From NCBI GenBank assembly GCA_004556745.1, contig SFFY01000016.1, forward strand, positions 1 to 42,691: 42,691 nucleotides of DNA, given 5' to 3'. Below the pieces are notes generated by a model. The model ran no database searches and was not told where the DNA came from. It saw nothing but the letters and a program-made list of their open reading frames with translations. Positions 22,888 to 31,825 of the stretch are shown here, in pieces. Position numbers and translations under genes: made by a program. This stretch comes from Bacteroidales bacterium. GTDB lineage: Bacteria; Bacteroidota; Bacteroidia; Bacteroidales; Bacteroidaceae. Position 1 is the stretch's first letter, and each line of letters opens with the position of its first letter.

Positions 22888-22965
22888 TTTTCATTCCTCC
22901 TTGCCATTATTTATGGCTGATAAGATGATATCACGCAAAAAACCAAAAAGCAAGAAGGTGATATT

Positions 22966-24927
22966 ATGGCTGACGGCGAAGTCGTATTTGAAGCGACTAT
23001 TAGCGACAAAAAACTCCATCAGGAGTTGAACAAAGTTAAAAGCAATATCGAATCCTTACAAAAGGAATTCAACCGGCTCGGCGACCAGAAAACGCCGATG
23101 GAAGACCGGCTGCGCAACATCGGTGCAGAGCTGGATGCGGCAAAACAGGCGCTTGCCGATATGCGCACAGCGCCAAAAGGCACGTATGAGAAAAGCGACG
23201 TGTCCGAGCAGGCAGAGCGCGTGCGAATGCTGCAAAGCGAGTTTAATAAAACTGCAAACGAAGTTGACAAGATCAACGAAAAGCTCAACAAAACCGGCGA
23301 TAAGATTTCTGATGCGAAAACGCAGGCTGTTGAGTTGGCACAGCAGATTGAGGGCAGAGCCAAAGGTGCAGGGCTGCGCAATGCAACCGAAGCGGCGGCA
23401 GATTCCATGAAAGTATTTGGACAACGCTTAAAATCTGTTGTACGCAGTGCGCTTGTGTTTACGGTCATTACTCAGGCACTATCAAAGGTGAGAGACTGGG
23501 TAAAGAACGTAGTGATGGCAAACTCCGATGCGAGAGAATCCATTGCGCAGCTTAAAGGAGCGCTTTTGACGCTGGCACAGCCTCTTGTAAGTGTAATTGT
23601 CCCCGCTTTTACACTGCTTGTAAAAGTTATTACGGCAGTAGTCTCGCAGATCACTCGGCTTGTGGCGCTTATCTCCGGCAAGAGCGTCAAGGCAACTGCT
23701 AACTCGGCAAAGGCGCTGAACAAAGAGACCAGTGCATTAAAGGGGACGGGCAACGCCGCGAAGAAAGCAGCCAGTCAGCTTGCGGCGTTTGATGAGATCA
23801 ACCAGATTTCTACCGATACAGCAAACGACGCTGGTGGAGGTGCATCTGCTGACGCGATTACGCCGGACTTTAGCTACATGGACGACATCAGCGACCGCTT
23901 AAATAAAATCGCCGATGCGGTCATGCTGATTGCCGCAGGGCTTGCACTGTGGAAGATCGGCAGTTCGATTCCTGGAGACTTGGGAAAGATTCTAACCAAA
24001 CTCGGCGGAATTCTTATCGCGGTCGGCGGGTTAATCCTTTTGTGGGAAAGCCTATCGGACGCATGGAACAACGGCGTTAATTGGAAGAACTTGCTCGGAT
24101 CTATTGCGGGGGCGGCGGCGCTTGCTGGTGGGCTTGCAATCGCATTCGGCAAAGTCGGTGCGGGCATCGGCCTTGTAGTGGCTGGCGCAGGAATGATTAT
24201 CACGGCATTTAAGGACATTTGCGATAACGGCGCAAATTTGCAAAATACGCTGATGCTGATTGCTGGCATTGTGGCAACGGGGCTGGGGTTCTTCTTTCTG
24301 ACCGGTAGTGTCATCCCACTTGTGATTGCGGGAATTGCTACGGTAGTTACCGCTGTACTTGCGCTGACTGGCAATCTGACCGAGTTTGCGAGAAACCTTA
24401 AAGATAACATCCTTGGAGGCATTATCCAGTTTATCAAGGGAGCGTTCACTGGTGACTGGAATTCTGCATGGGATGGTGTCAAAAAGGTATTTAAAGGCAT
24501 CTGGAATAGCATCGTCATTATTGCCGAAAGCGCGGTTAATGCCATTATCAAGGGTTTGAACTGGCTTATCAGCAAGATCAACACGATTAAGTTTACCGTG
24601 CCGAGTTGGGTTCCTGGCGTTGGCGGCAAAAGCATCGGCGGGCATCTTTCCTCGCTTTCCGAAGTACATCTTCCGCGTCTGGCAACCGGAGCAGTAATCC
24701 CCCCCAACAAAGAATTTCTTGCCGTACTGGGCGATCAGAAAAGCGGGACGAACATTGAAACGCCGCTTGCAACAATGGTTGACGCATTTAAGCAGGCTAT
24801 GGCAGAATCGGGCGGCGGCACAACCACGGTCGTGGTGCAGCTTGACGGCAAGGAGATTGCACGCAGCACCGTGAAGAACATCAACAACATGACGCGCGCG
24901 GCGGGTAAGCCCGTGCTGCTGTACTAA
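22966..24927 (+). CDS. Tail tape measure protein
   Basis: 653 residues after AAGGTGAT. The first 150 residues are coiled coil (ISDKKLHQELNKVKSNIESLQKEF); FTVITQALSKVRDW and LLTLAQPLVSVIVPAFTLLVKVI follow, and hydrophobic segments run between about 320 and 480 (IAAGLALWKIG, ALAGGLAIAFGKVGAGIGLVVAG, VIPLVIAGIATVVTAVLAL). The C-terminal part is Gly-rich and ends KNINNMTRAAGKPVLLY. It sets tail length (roughly 100 nm, from the family's ~1.5 angstrom per residue rule) and may insert in the membrane during DNA entry. No peptidase domain seen. Confidence 0.95.
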   Translation: MADGEVVFEATISDKKLHQELNKVKSNIESLQKEFNRLGDQKTPMEDRLRNIGAELDAAKQALADMRTAPKGTYEKSDVSEQAERVRMLQSEFNKTANEVDKINEKLNKTGDKISDAKTQAVELAQQIEGRAKGAGLRNATEAAADSMKVFGQRLKSVVRSALVFTVITQALSKVRDWVKNVVMANSDARESIAQLKGALLTLAQPLVSVIVPAFTLLVKVITAVVSQITRLVALISGKSVKATANSAKALNKETSALKGTGNAAKKAASQLAAFDEINQISTDTANDAGGGASADAITPDFSYMDDISDRLNKIADAVMLIAAGLALWKIGSSIPGDLGKILTKLGGILIAVGGLILLWESLSDAWNNGVNWKNLLGSIAGAAALAGGLAIAFGKVGAGIGLVVAGAGMIITAFKDICDNGANLQNTLMLIAGIVATGLGFFFLTGSVIPLVIAGIATVVTAVLALTGNLTEFARNLKDNILGGIIQFIKGAFTGDWNSAWDGVKKVFKGIWNSIVIIAESAVNAIIKGLNWLISKINTIKFTVPSWVPGVGGKSIGGHLSSLSEVHLPRLATGAVIPPNKEFLAVLGDQKSGTNIETPLATMVDAFKQAMAESGGGTTTVVVQLDGKEIARSTVKNINNMTRAAGKPVLLY

Positions 24928-24938
24928 GGAGGGGGAAC

Positions 24939-25298
24939 ATGGAAGTCCTTATTATCAACGGCACGGATTATTCGTCCGCCGTAGCGTCCAAAGGTTACGG
25001 GTGGAGCAGAAACGATCTCGACAGCGACAAGACCACCCGCACCAAAGATGGCAAAATGCGGCGCGACAAGATCACCACCAAGCGGAAACTGAGTTATACA
25101 ACGCGCTCTGTCAAGCGTGACGTGCTGGCAAAACTTGATGATGATCTCAGTAAAACCACCTGTACCGTTCAATACCTTGACTTGCACGGCGTGAGAACCA
25201 GCACGTTTTATTGCTCGTCGATGGAATGCACGCTTGAAGAAGCGGCGGACGATAATGAGGTGTGGTGCGGCGCGACGTTTAACTTGATTGAGGTGTAA
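24939..25298 (+). CDS. Tail tip protein (DUF6711-like, putative distal-tail component)
   Basis: 119 residues after GGAGGGGG. MEVLIINGTDYSSAVASKGYGWSRNDLDSDKT ... RRDKITTKRKLSYTTRSV, then a beta-rich end GATFNLIEV. The 'ITTKRKL' pattern is common in short proteins between tape measure and tail endopeptidase genes in clostridial phages, where a distal tail protein would sit. Name by position. Confidence 0.7.
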   Translation: MEVLIINGTDYSSAVASKGYGWSRNDLDSDKTTRTKDGKMRRDKITTKRKLSYTTRSVKRDVLAKLDDDLSKTTCTVQYLDLHGVRTSTFYCSSMECTLEEAADDNEVWCGATFNLIEV

Positions 25299-25300
25299 AT

Positions 25301-25978
25301 ATGGGGCAGACGACAAGTGCGCTGTGGCGCGATCTGCTCCACAAGCCCGGAACGGAGCGCGAATATAAATTTCTCATCAACGACGTAGAGTACGGAAAAG
25401 ATGCGGAAGTGTCGCACTCCGTCGAATCGCAGTTGTTTGAAGAATTCGGCATCGGAAACGCCTGCTCCGCAACATTAAAACTGAAACTGTATGCGGACAA
25501 CGTACCGCGCGCCGCAACGATCAAGCGTTATCTCAGGCTTGTTAATGGCAGTCAGGCGACAGACTGGATTCCCAAAGGCGTGTTTTTTACCAACCGCCGT
25601 TCCTGCGATGGGGATTATTGGGAACTCGAAGCATACGACGCTATGAGAAAGGCTGACATTGTGTGGGAGCCAGACCAGTCGCTTAACTTCCCGATGACTA
25701 TGCCTGACGCTGTAAACATCTTTTGCCAGTTGATGGGCGTGGAGCTGGATAGCCGCACAGTGCTCAACAGCTCGTACACCATAGACTACCCCGCAAATGA
25801 TTACACGGTGCGTAATGAGCTTTGCTTTATCGCTGCGGCACACGGCGGCAACTGGATTATTACAGACGCAGGGGAACTTTTGCTTGTCCCGCTTTTATCC
25901 ATGCCTGCTGAAACCAATTACCTTATTACCGAATACGGCGATGCAATTACATTCGGGGGGGTGAGAATCCTTGTCTGA
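25301..25978 (+). CDS. Tail-associated protein, N-terminal half of a split baseplate/endopeptidase-type gene
   Basis: 225 residues. SALWRDLLHKPGTEREYKFLINDVEYGK ... LFEEFGIGNACSATLKLKLYADN and IKRYLRLVNGSQATDWIPKGVFFTNRRSCDGDYWELEAYDAM are the ring-forming domains of Gp44/tail-endopeptidase-type hub proteins. It ends ITFGGVRILV at a stop that overlaps the next gene by eight bases. In many relatives the sequence continues directly into what is here the next ORF, so this gene seems split. Confidence 0.75.
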   Translation: MGQTTSALWRDLLHKPGTEREYKFLINDVEYGKDAEVSHSVESQLFEEFGIGNACSATLKLKLYADNVPRAATIKRYLRLVNGSQATDWIPKGVFFTNRRSCDGDYWELEAYDAMRKADIVWEPDQSLNFPMTMPDAVNIFCQLMGVELDSRTVLNSSYTIDYPANDYTVRNELCFIAAAHGGNWIITDAGELLLVPLLSMPAETNYLITEYGDAITFGGVRILV

Positions 25979-27425
25979 TAAGTATTTTGTTGGTCAGGAC
26001 ATGACCAGCTTTTCCGACAATGGCCAATACAAGCCCATTTCCCGCGTGACGCTTTTGCTCGACGATGAGAATAGTTTGACCGCTGGCGATGATACCGGCA
26101 TGGAGATCACTGCAAGTTGCCCTCATGCAACACAAGCGATGGTAAACGCCCTGCTACAACGAATGAAAGGGTATCGATATCAGGCATACGAAGCTGGCGC
26201 GGCTAACATCGACCCCGCCGCGGAGCTTGGCGACGGTGTGAATGTCGGTGGGGTCTATTCTCCACTCTCTCGCATCGCTGATGATGGGAGAGGGTACGCA
26301 GACATTTCTTCCCCCGGTGAGTTGGAGATGGAAGACGAATACCCAGCTGAGGGGTACATCACACAGGAATTCAACCGCAAGATTGCCGAAACACGATCTT
26401 CCATCACCAAAACGAGCGAGGAAATCATGCTCCGCGTGGAGGGCATCAGCGGCGATGTATCGTCTCTGCGGGTGTCTCTTGGCAACGTGCAATCTGAGGT
26501 CAGCGGGAAAATCGACGGCAGTACGGCACAGAGCCTTATCAACCAGAGCATCGGCAAAATCGAGTTGAGTGTGTCCAGCGGAAGCGGCGGCAGCACGTTT
26601 ACCCTCAAGGCAGGAAGCACCACTCTGAGCACAAAGACGCTCGACCTACACGTCAATGCGGTCAACATTGACGGAACACTCAAGGCAAGTCAGATCCAGA
26701 CGGGCAGCATTTACGTTGGTGACCTTGCCGATGGATCGGACTACGCAACTAAGAACTATGTGGACAACAATGCAGGGTTAAGCCAAACAGAGGTCGATGA
26801 TCGTATCGATACCTACATTGATAGCACTTCGATCACCGCTGAAATTTTGCGCGGGCGAACCGTCTCTCTTATGGCTAACCGCAGAACAGAAATCGGAACT
26901 ATCGAGCTGGTAGACACAACCACAGGCTACGGCATCAGCATCAGTACGTATGATGGAGGCATTCAGCTCAATTCCGGTGGTAATGTGTACATTACAAGTA
27001 CTTATAACACTCGTCTTCTGCTGGACGATGAAGCTGCTAAAATTGGCCCTTCTGTTTGGGCAACTAATGGTACAGTCATTTACGACTCTGACCGTAATCT
27101 TAAGAATAGCATCGAGTACGATCTATCTAAGTACAGACAGTTTCTACTTGATCTGAAACCTTGCAGGTTCAAGTTTAACGACGGTCGAAGTGGGCGATAC
27201 CATTTAGGTGTGATCGCTCAAGATGTTGAACAGAGTCTCGCAGATAACGGTATTGCGCCCGAAGAGTTTTCTGGATGGTGCAAGTCACCTATCAAAGATA
27301 AAAATAAAAAAATTACCGGGTACACCTATGGTATTCGGTACGATAGTTTCATTCCCCTCAACATAATGCTAATTCAGGAGCTTGTGAAAAGGGTGGAGGC
27401 CTTGGAGAAAAGGAGTTGGTTTTAA
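25971..27425 (+). CDS. Tail fibre/hub protein with C-terminal S74-type intramolecular chaperone
   Basis: 484 residues from TTG 25971, a start supported by GGGGGTGAG 6-14 bases before. Residues 1-150 continue the hub protein of the preceding gene (ISRVTLLLDDENS, TCPHATQ-like ASCPHATQAMVNALLQRMKGY, ELGDGVNVGG). A helical, beta-rich shaft follows (ITKTSEEIMLRVEGISGDVSS, VNIDGTLKASQIQTGSIYVG). From about 372, SDRNLKNSIEYDLSKYRQFL ... YHLGVIAQDVEQSL and NIMLIQELVKRVEALE form a Peptidase_S74 domain, which folds the fibre and then cuts itself off. It is therefore likely a trimeric fibre contacting the host. Confidence 0.88.
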   Translation: MSDKYFVGQDMTSFSDNGQYKPISRVTLLLDDENSLTAGDDTGMEITASCPHATQAMVNALLQRMKGYRYQAYEAGAANIDPAAELGDGVNVGGVYSPLSRIADDGRGYADISSPGELEMEDEYPAEGYITQEFNRKIAETRSSITKTSEEIMLRVEGISGDVSSLRVSLGNVQSEVSGKIDGSTAQSLINQSIGKIELSVSSGSGGSTFTLKAGSTTLSTKTLDLHVNAVNIDGTLKASQIQTGSIYVGDLADGSDYATKNYVDNNAGLSQTEVDDRIDTYIDSTSITAEILRGRTVSLMANRRTEIGTIELVDTTTGYGISISTYDGGIQLNSGGNVYITSTYNTRLLLDDEAAKIGPSVWATNGTVIYDSDRNLKNSIEYDLSKYRQFLLDLKPCRFKFNDGRSGRYHLGVIAQDVEQSLADNGIAPEEFSGWCKSPIKDKNKKITGYTYGIRYDSFIPLNIMLIQELVKRVEALEKRSWF

Positions 27426-27631
27426 TGGATAAGGAAAAACTCAAAAAGCAGATCGAGAGTGCTTACAGCATGATTACAGGCGTCTATGTCAAGGGTGCGG
27501 ACGCCAAGCGCATGGCAATGGCGATGCAGAACCTCGAAAACGCCTTTGCCGAGTTGGACAAGCCGGACGAGCCGCCCGCCAAAGAGGGAAAGACGAAGCC
27601 CGAGAAGAAAAGCGAGGTAGCCGATGGCTGA
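27425..27631 (+). CDS. Small tail-region protein
   Basis: 68 residues; ATG 27425 with AGGAG nine bases before. KEKLKKQIESAYSMITGVYVKGADAKRMAMAMQNLENAFAEL is an amphipathic helix bundle, followed by a Pro/Lys/Glu-rich tail. Its stop overlaps the following collagen-like gene by eight bases. Function unknown; may bind the fibre. Confidence 0.65.
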   Translation: MDKEKLKKQIESAYSMITGVYVKGADAKRMAMAMQNLENAFAELDKPDEPPAKEGKTKPEKKSEVADG

Positions 27632-28604
27632 TAAAGCAATTGTTGATAAAGCAATTTCTGACCTCACCCAAGCAACACAGATCACGGGCGAAGACCTTTT
27701 TGTGCTTGAGCAGAGCGGCGAGGCGAAGAAGCTGAAAGGGGAAACGCTGCTGGACTTCGTCACGCTGAGTGTTGTATCGGTCACGGTGACAACGCTGCCC
27801 GCAGGAAGCTCGGCAACGGCGACTTACGACAAGTCTACTGGTACGCTGGCGCTCGGCATCCCGCAGGGAAGCAAGGGCGACACCGGCGCGACAGGTGCGA
27901 CTGGCCCCGCAAACGTGCTGACCATTGGCTCGGTCACGTCCGGCAATGTGGCGAGCGCGACCATTACCGGCGAAGCGCCGAATCAGGTGCTTAACCTTGT
28001 GCTGGAAAAGGGTGACAAGGGTGACAAGGGTGCAACCGGTGAAACTGGTGCGACCGGTCCGCAAGGTCCGCAGGGCGAACAGGGTGTACAGGGAGAGCAA
28101 GGTCCGCAAGGCATTCAAGGCAAGACAGGTGCGACCGGAAACGGCATCGCGTCTATTGCGCTTAAAAGCGGAACACACGCAGCAGGAACGACCGATACAT
28201 ACGAAATCACCTTTACCGACGGAACGACATTTGACTTTTTCGTTTACAACGGAGCAAACGGAACAGGCGCTGGCGATATGCTCGCAACGACCTATGACCC
28301 ACAAGGCAAGGCGCAGGACATTTTCGCCTATGCGGACACAAAGAGCAATAAAGCGGTTGCCTTTACTGTGACGCTGAGTGCCTCCGGATGGAGCGGCAAC
28401 GCGCAGACGGTGAGCGACGCGAGATTCTTGACAGGCAACTACGCATACTCCGTTGCGCCCGATTCCGGAAGTTTTGCCGCATACGGGGAATCCGTAATTT
28501 ACGCGGACAATGTGACGACGGCGGGCAAGATGCAATTCCACTGCGGAGAAGTGCCGACAGCCGACTTGACCGTGAACATACTGAGAATGGAGGCAAGCGC
28601 ATGA
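27624..28604 (+). CDS. Collagen-like tail fibre/appendage protein
   Basis: 326 residues. An N-terminal helix (VDKAISDLTQATQITGEDLFVLEQSG) is followed by beta strands. Two blocks of Gly-X-Y triplets, GDTGATGATGP and a longer KGDKGATGETGATGPQGPQG-type stretch (about 134-173), form a collagen-like triple helix. The end is beta-rich (TFTDGTTFDFFVYNGANGTG, FTVTLSASGWSGNAQTVS), a typical BppU/knob-like tip. Such fibres trimerise and display tips that may bind host sugars. Confidence 0.88.
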   Translation: MADKAIVDKAISDLTQATQITGEDLFVLEQSGEAKKLKGETLLDFVTLSVVSVTVTTLPAGSSATATYDKSTGTLALGIPQGSKGDTGATGATGPANVLTIGSVTSGNVASATITGEAPNQVLNLVLEKGDKGDKGATGETGATGPQGPQGEQGVQGEQGPQGIQGKTGATGNGIASIALKSGTHAAGTTDTYEITFTDGTTFDFFVYNGANGTGAGDMLATTYDPQGKAQDIFAYADTKSNKAVAFTVTLSASGWSGNAQTVSDARFLTGNYAYSVAPDSGSFAAYGESVIYADNVTTAGKMQFHCGEVPTADLTVNILRMEASA

Positions 28605-30268
28605 GCGAGGGACTGGTATTTAACATGGTCGGCGGAGGCGGTGGCGGCGGCATCAAGCTGACCGGCATCACAATCACAACGCCGCCTTCCAAAACCACCT
28701 ATACGGCTGGTGAAACATTCGACCCCGCAGGCATGGTGGTACAAGCGACCTATTCAAACGGCGCAACGCTGCAAGCGACGGGCTACGCCTACTCCCCCAG
28801 CACGCCGCTGACGGACGGCACGACAAAAGTGACTATCGTATACACCGAAGGCGGCGTGAGCGCATCGGCGATGCAGGCTGTCACTGTGGTGCACAGACTG
28901 GAGAGCATTGTCGTGACTACGCAGCCCAGCAAGACCGTGTATGAGTACGGAGACAGCTTTGCATCTGCGGGCATGGTGGTACGCGCCAGCTATTCCGACG
29001 GCGCAACAGCCAATGTGACCGGCTTCAGCTGCAGCCCTTCGACACTGAGCACGGTGGGAACCCAGACGGTGACAGTGAGCTACACGGAGCGGAGCGTGAC
29101 GAAGACCACCACGCTGAGCGTGACCGTGGAACGCAAAAGCCTTTCTACGGTGCCCAGTCAGAGTGGGAGCCTGACCTACAGCGGCAGCGCACAGTCTCCC
29201 AGTTGGAGCAATTACAACAGTGCACAGCTGACGCTGGGCGGCGTGACATCCGGCACCAACGCGGGAAGCTACAACGCCACCTTCACACCGACGGCGAACT
29301 ACCGCTGGAGCGACGGCACCACCACGGCAAAGACTGTGGCGTGGAGCATCGGAAAGGCAGCGGGAAGCCTCAGTATCTCGCCCACCAGCATGACGCTGGA
29401 CATGAACAACAAGACCAAGACCATCACAGTGACCCGTGCAGGAGACGGAGCTATCTCCGCTGTGATCGGGAACACTGCAGCGGCGACGGTATCGGTATCC
29501 GGGAACACCGTCACTGTAACCGGCAAAGCAAACGGCAGCGCCACCATCACGGTGAGCGTGGCAGCGGGAACCAATCACACCGCGCCGTCCAGCAAAACCT
29601 GCGCGGTGACGGTGAGCTTCCTCGACGACACCTTCGCAAACAATGACTGGAGCGCCATCATCGAAGCCTGCCAGAGCGGGAGCGTGCCGGACAGCTGGGT
29701 AGTGGGTAACAGCAAGACCATGACCATCAACGGAACCAGCTACCAAATCGACATCATCGGCAAGAACCACGACACCTATACTGCCGGAGGCACGGCTCCG
29801 CTGACCTTCCAGATGCACGACTGCTATGCTGATACCAAGCAGATGAACAGCTCCAACACCAACAGCGGCGGATGGACGAGCTGCGCCATGAGAAGCACGC
29901 ACCTGCCTGCCATCCTTGCACTGATGCCCAGCGAGGTGCAGGCCGGTATCAAGGAAGTGAACAAGCTGACCTCGGCGGGAAGCCAGAGCAGCACCATCAA
30001 CACCACGGCAGACAAGCTGTTCCTGCTTTCAGAAATCGAGATTTTCGGCAGCGTCAGCTATTCCAAGAGCGGCGAGGGCACGCAGTATGACTACTACAAG
30101 GCGGGCAACAGCAAGGTGAAGAAGTTCAACGGCATCGCGAGCAACTGGTGGGAGCGCTCTCCGTTTGGCAGCGACTCCACGTATTTCTGCCGTGTCAACG
30201 GCGGCGGCAACGCCGGCTACACCACTGCGAGCGGTGCGTATGGCGTGGCCTTCGGCTTCTGCTTTTAA
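28601..30268 (+). CDS. Tail adhesin: Gly-rich N-terminus, four Ig-like domains, C-type-lectin-like tip (DGR-target-like)
   Basis: 555 residues; ATGA overlap with the fibre gene. After MSEGLVFNMVGGGGGGG come two Big_3-like repeats (LTGITITTPPSKTTYTAGETF, VVTTQPSKTVYEYGDSF), one MBG-like domain (LSTVPSQSGSLTYSGSAQSP), a Big_2-like domain (LSISPTSMTLDMNNKTKTI), and a tip from about 343 to the end. The tip has FQMHDCY, WTSCAMRSTHLPAILA, KLFLLSEIEIFGSVSYS and NWWERSPFG, the DUF6273/formylglycine-generating-like C-type lectin fold. The last 34 codons are nearly all NNY. Host or mucin binding is inferred. Confidence 0.88.
   Translation: MSEGLVFNMVGGGGGGGIKLTGITITTPPSKTTYTAGETFDPAGMVVQATYSNGATLQATGYAYSPSTPLTDGTTKVTIVYTEGGVSASAMQAVTVVHRLESIVVTTQPSKTVYEYGDSFASAGMVVRASYSDGATANVTGFSCSPSTLSTVGTQTVTVSYTERSVTKTTTLSVTVERKSLSTVPSQSGSLTYSGSAQSPSWSNYNSAQLTLGGVTSGTNAGSYNATFTPTANYRWSDGTTTAKTVAWSIGKAAGSLSISPTSMTLDMNNKTKTITVTRAGDGAISAVIGNTAAATVSVSGNTVTVTGKANGSATITVSVAAGTNHTAPSSKTCAVTVSFLDDTFANNDWSAIIEACQSGSVPDSWVVGNSKTMTINGTSYQIDIIGKNHDTYTAGGTAPLTFQMHDCYADTKQMNSSNTNSGGWTSCAMRSTHLPAILALMPSEVQAGIKEVNKLTSAGSQSSTINTTADKLFLLSEIEIFGSVSYSKSGEGTQYDYYKAGNSKVKKFNGIASNWWERSPFGSDSTYFCRVNGGGNAGYTTASGAYGVAFGFCF
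30164..30265 (+). other. Candidate diversified (VR-like) segment of the lectin tip
   Basis: After the conserved WWERSP, 30 of the 34 codons up to the stop end in C or T, with varied first and second bases. This is what A-to-N mutation of AAC/AAT codons leaves in the variable region of diversity-generating retroelements. No template repeat or reverse transcriptase was found in this window, so any diversification would depend on a source elsewhere or be past. Confidence 0.45.
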
Positions 30269-30289
30269 CTATAAAAGGAGTGATAACAC

Positions 30290-31090
30290 ATGAGTATCTA
30301 CATCAAAGTTAACAACACAGAATACCCCGCAGAGATCAACGGCAACCCAAAAGACCGCTCGTGGGGAGAGCGCGACACCAAGACCGTCACGCTCACCATG
30401 ACTGCGGCAGAAGTGGCGACGCTGTTGCCCGACAATACGCCGTGGAGCATCGTCCAGCGCGAGACGTTGGACGTGCTGGACGAGCAAGGCAATCCCACGG
30501 GCGAGACCAAAGAGGTCGTCAACGAGTACGACAACAGCGAGTACAGCCTCGCTGGCGACATCACCGATCATCGCGATGGCACAGTATCTATCAAGATGGG
30601 CAAGCCCACGGAGACGGAAAGCGCCAAAGCGACCGTCACCGCCCTTGCGGGTGAGCCGGTCACATATGCCCGCGCGGTGGAGCTGCGCCCCATTATCGAG
30701 CAGGCATCGGTCAGCCTGAGCGATGGCGAGGCGGCAAGCGTGCCGGAACTCATTACAGCATGGGCGTACCCCGTTGCTTACGCCGAGGGCGACCGCAGAA
30801 GCTACGGCGGCAAGGTGTACAAGTGCCGTCAGGGCCATACCTCGCAAGCCGACTATACGCCGGACAAGGCCCCGAATCTCTGGGCGGTCATCGACGCCGA
30901 ACACGCAGGCACGCAGGCAGACCCCATTCCCGCAGCGCGCGGCATGGAGTATGAATACGGCAAGTATTACCTCGACGGCGAGGATGGCAAGGTGTACCTC
31001 TGCGAGCGCACGGGCGAGCAGGCAGGCGGCAAGATCGTCTTGCAGTATTTGCCGCATGAGCTCATCGGAAACTATTTCAAGGCGGTGTAA
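30290..31090 (+). CDS. Tail accessory protein with CBM5/12-like module
   Basis: 266 residues after AAAGGAG. The first half is beta-rich with SIYIKVNNTEYPAEINGNPKD and a Thr-rich middle. Residues around 160-205, YPVAYAEGDRRSYGGKVYKC ... HTSQADYTPDKAPNLW, match carbohydrate-binding module family 5/12 (the 'Y.G.VYKC...HTS' pattern). YEYGKYYLDGEDGKVYLCER near the end may be a second one. It lies between the adhesin and lysis genes and may be a virion chaperone or glycan binder. Confidence 0.75.
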   Translation: MSIYIKVNNTEYPAEINGNPKDRSWGERDTKTVTLTMTAAEVATLLPDNTPWSIVQRETLDVLDEQGNPTGETKEVVNEYDNSEYSLAGDITDHRDGTVSIKMGKPTETESAKATVTALAGEPVTYARAVELRPIIEQASVSLSDGEAASVPELITAWAYPVAYAEGDRRSYGGKVYKCRQGHTSQADYTPDKAPNLWAVIDAEHAGTQADPIPAARGMEYEYGKYYLDGEDGKVYLCERTGEQAGGKIVLQYLPHELIGNYFKAV

Positions 31091-31111
31091 CGCTGGGAAA
31101 GGGAGCGGGAT

Positions 31112-31414
31112 ATGGATAATGCAAAGCACTACGATGACACGGCAATCGCGCTTATCGAATCGAGATGTAAGAGCAACACGCACCGAATCAACGAACTGAC
31201 GGAACATCAGGTGGCGCTGGATAGGTTGGTGACCTCGGTCGAGGTCTTGGCAACAAAGCAAGAGACCGTGGAGGGCGACGTCAAGGAGATCAAGGAGGAC
31301 GTGAAGACCATCACGGGGAAAGCCGGGAAGCGGTGGGACAGTATCGTTGATAAGCTGCTTGCAGCGCTCGCGGGGGCGTTCATCGCGTGGCTGATCTCTG
31401 GAGGTGTGGCGTGA
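31112..31414 (+). CDS. XhlA-like holin-associated protein
   Basis: 100 residues after GGGAGCGG. RINELTEHQVALDRLVTSVEVLATKQETVEGDVKEIKEDVKT is a coiled coil with the XhlA (hemolysin-like) spacing; the C-terminus is one membrane helix, LLAALAGAFIAWLISGG. In PBSX, XhlA works with a holin and amidase. Overlaps the next gene (GTGA). Confidence 0.8.
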   Translation: MDNAKHYDDTAIALIESRCKSNTHRINELTEHQVALDRLVTSVEVLATKQETVEGDVKEIKEDVKTITGKAGKRWDSIVDKLLAALAGAFIAWLISGGVA

Positions 31415-31605
31415 AGAAGCTGAGAAAGCGCGACAAGTACCTCATCGCGGCGGTCGTGAACCTCTGCTGGTACTGCGTCGCGGCGCTGATTCTGACGGCC
31501 TTCGACAAGGCGGTACCGGACAGCCTGACGGTGGCATGGTTCGCCGCGTGGACGGCAGAGCTGGCGCTTCTGGCGGGAATCAAAATTAAGGGAAAGGGCG
31601 AATGA
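31411..31605 (+). CDS. Small membrane protein with two TM segments (holin-like)
   Basis: 64 residues from GTG 31411. After a basic KKLRKRDK start come two hydrophobic segments, YLIAAVVNLCWYCVAALILTA and VAWFAAWTAELALLAGIKI, and a basic C-terminus. This is the topology of a small class II holin or antiholin. GGAGGTG precedes the start. Confidence 0.75.
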   Translation: MKKLRKRDKYLIAAVVNLCWYCVAALILTAFDKAVPDSLTVAWFAAWTAELALLAGIKIKGKGE

Positions 31606-31606
31606 C

Positions 31607-31825
31607 ATGAACGAAAGAATTCTTAAGCGTATCGCAAACCTCATGAGCGTCAAGAGCATCGTGACGCTGGTGCTGACGGGCGTATTTGCGTACATGGCGA
31701 TCACGGGCAACATCTCGCAGGACTTTATGACCATCTACGCGGTCATCATCGCGTTCTACTTCGGCACGCAGAGCCAGAAGGTGCAGGACGCGGTGGGAGG
31801 TGACGACAATGTATCACAGCCGTGA
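31607..31825 (+). CDS. Holin (putative)
   Basis: 72 residues. RIANLMSVKSIVTLVLTGVFAYMAITGNIS and FMTIYAVIIAFYFGTQSQKVQDAV give two membrane segments with a short loop. FYFGTQSQK is a common end in Gram-positive phage holins. The gene overlaps the endolysin by 17 bases. Confidence 0.8.
   Translation: MNERILKRIANLMSVKSIVTLVLTGVFAYMAITGNISQDFMTIYAVIIAFYFGTQSQKVQDAVGGDDNVSQP

Noticed and set aside
27489..28541. A 350-codon minus-strand open frame opposite the collagen-like gene
   Set aside because: Shadow frame from Gly-X-Y codons; no start signal or protein-like order.
28754..29902. A 382-codon minus-strand open frame opposite the adhesin
   Set aside because: His/Arg/Val-rich reading of the third codon positions of a strongly biased gene; no ribosome site. 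Shadow of the real gene.
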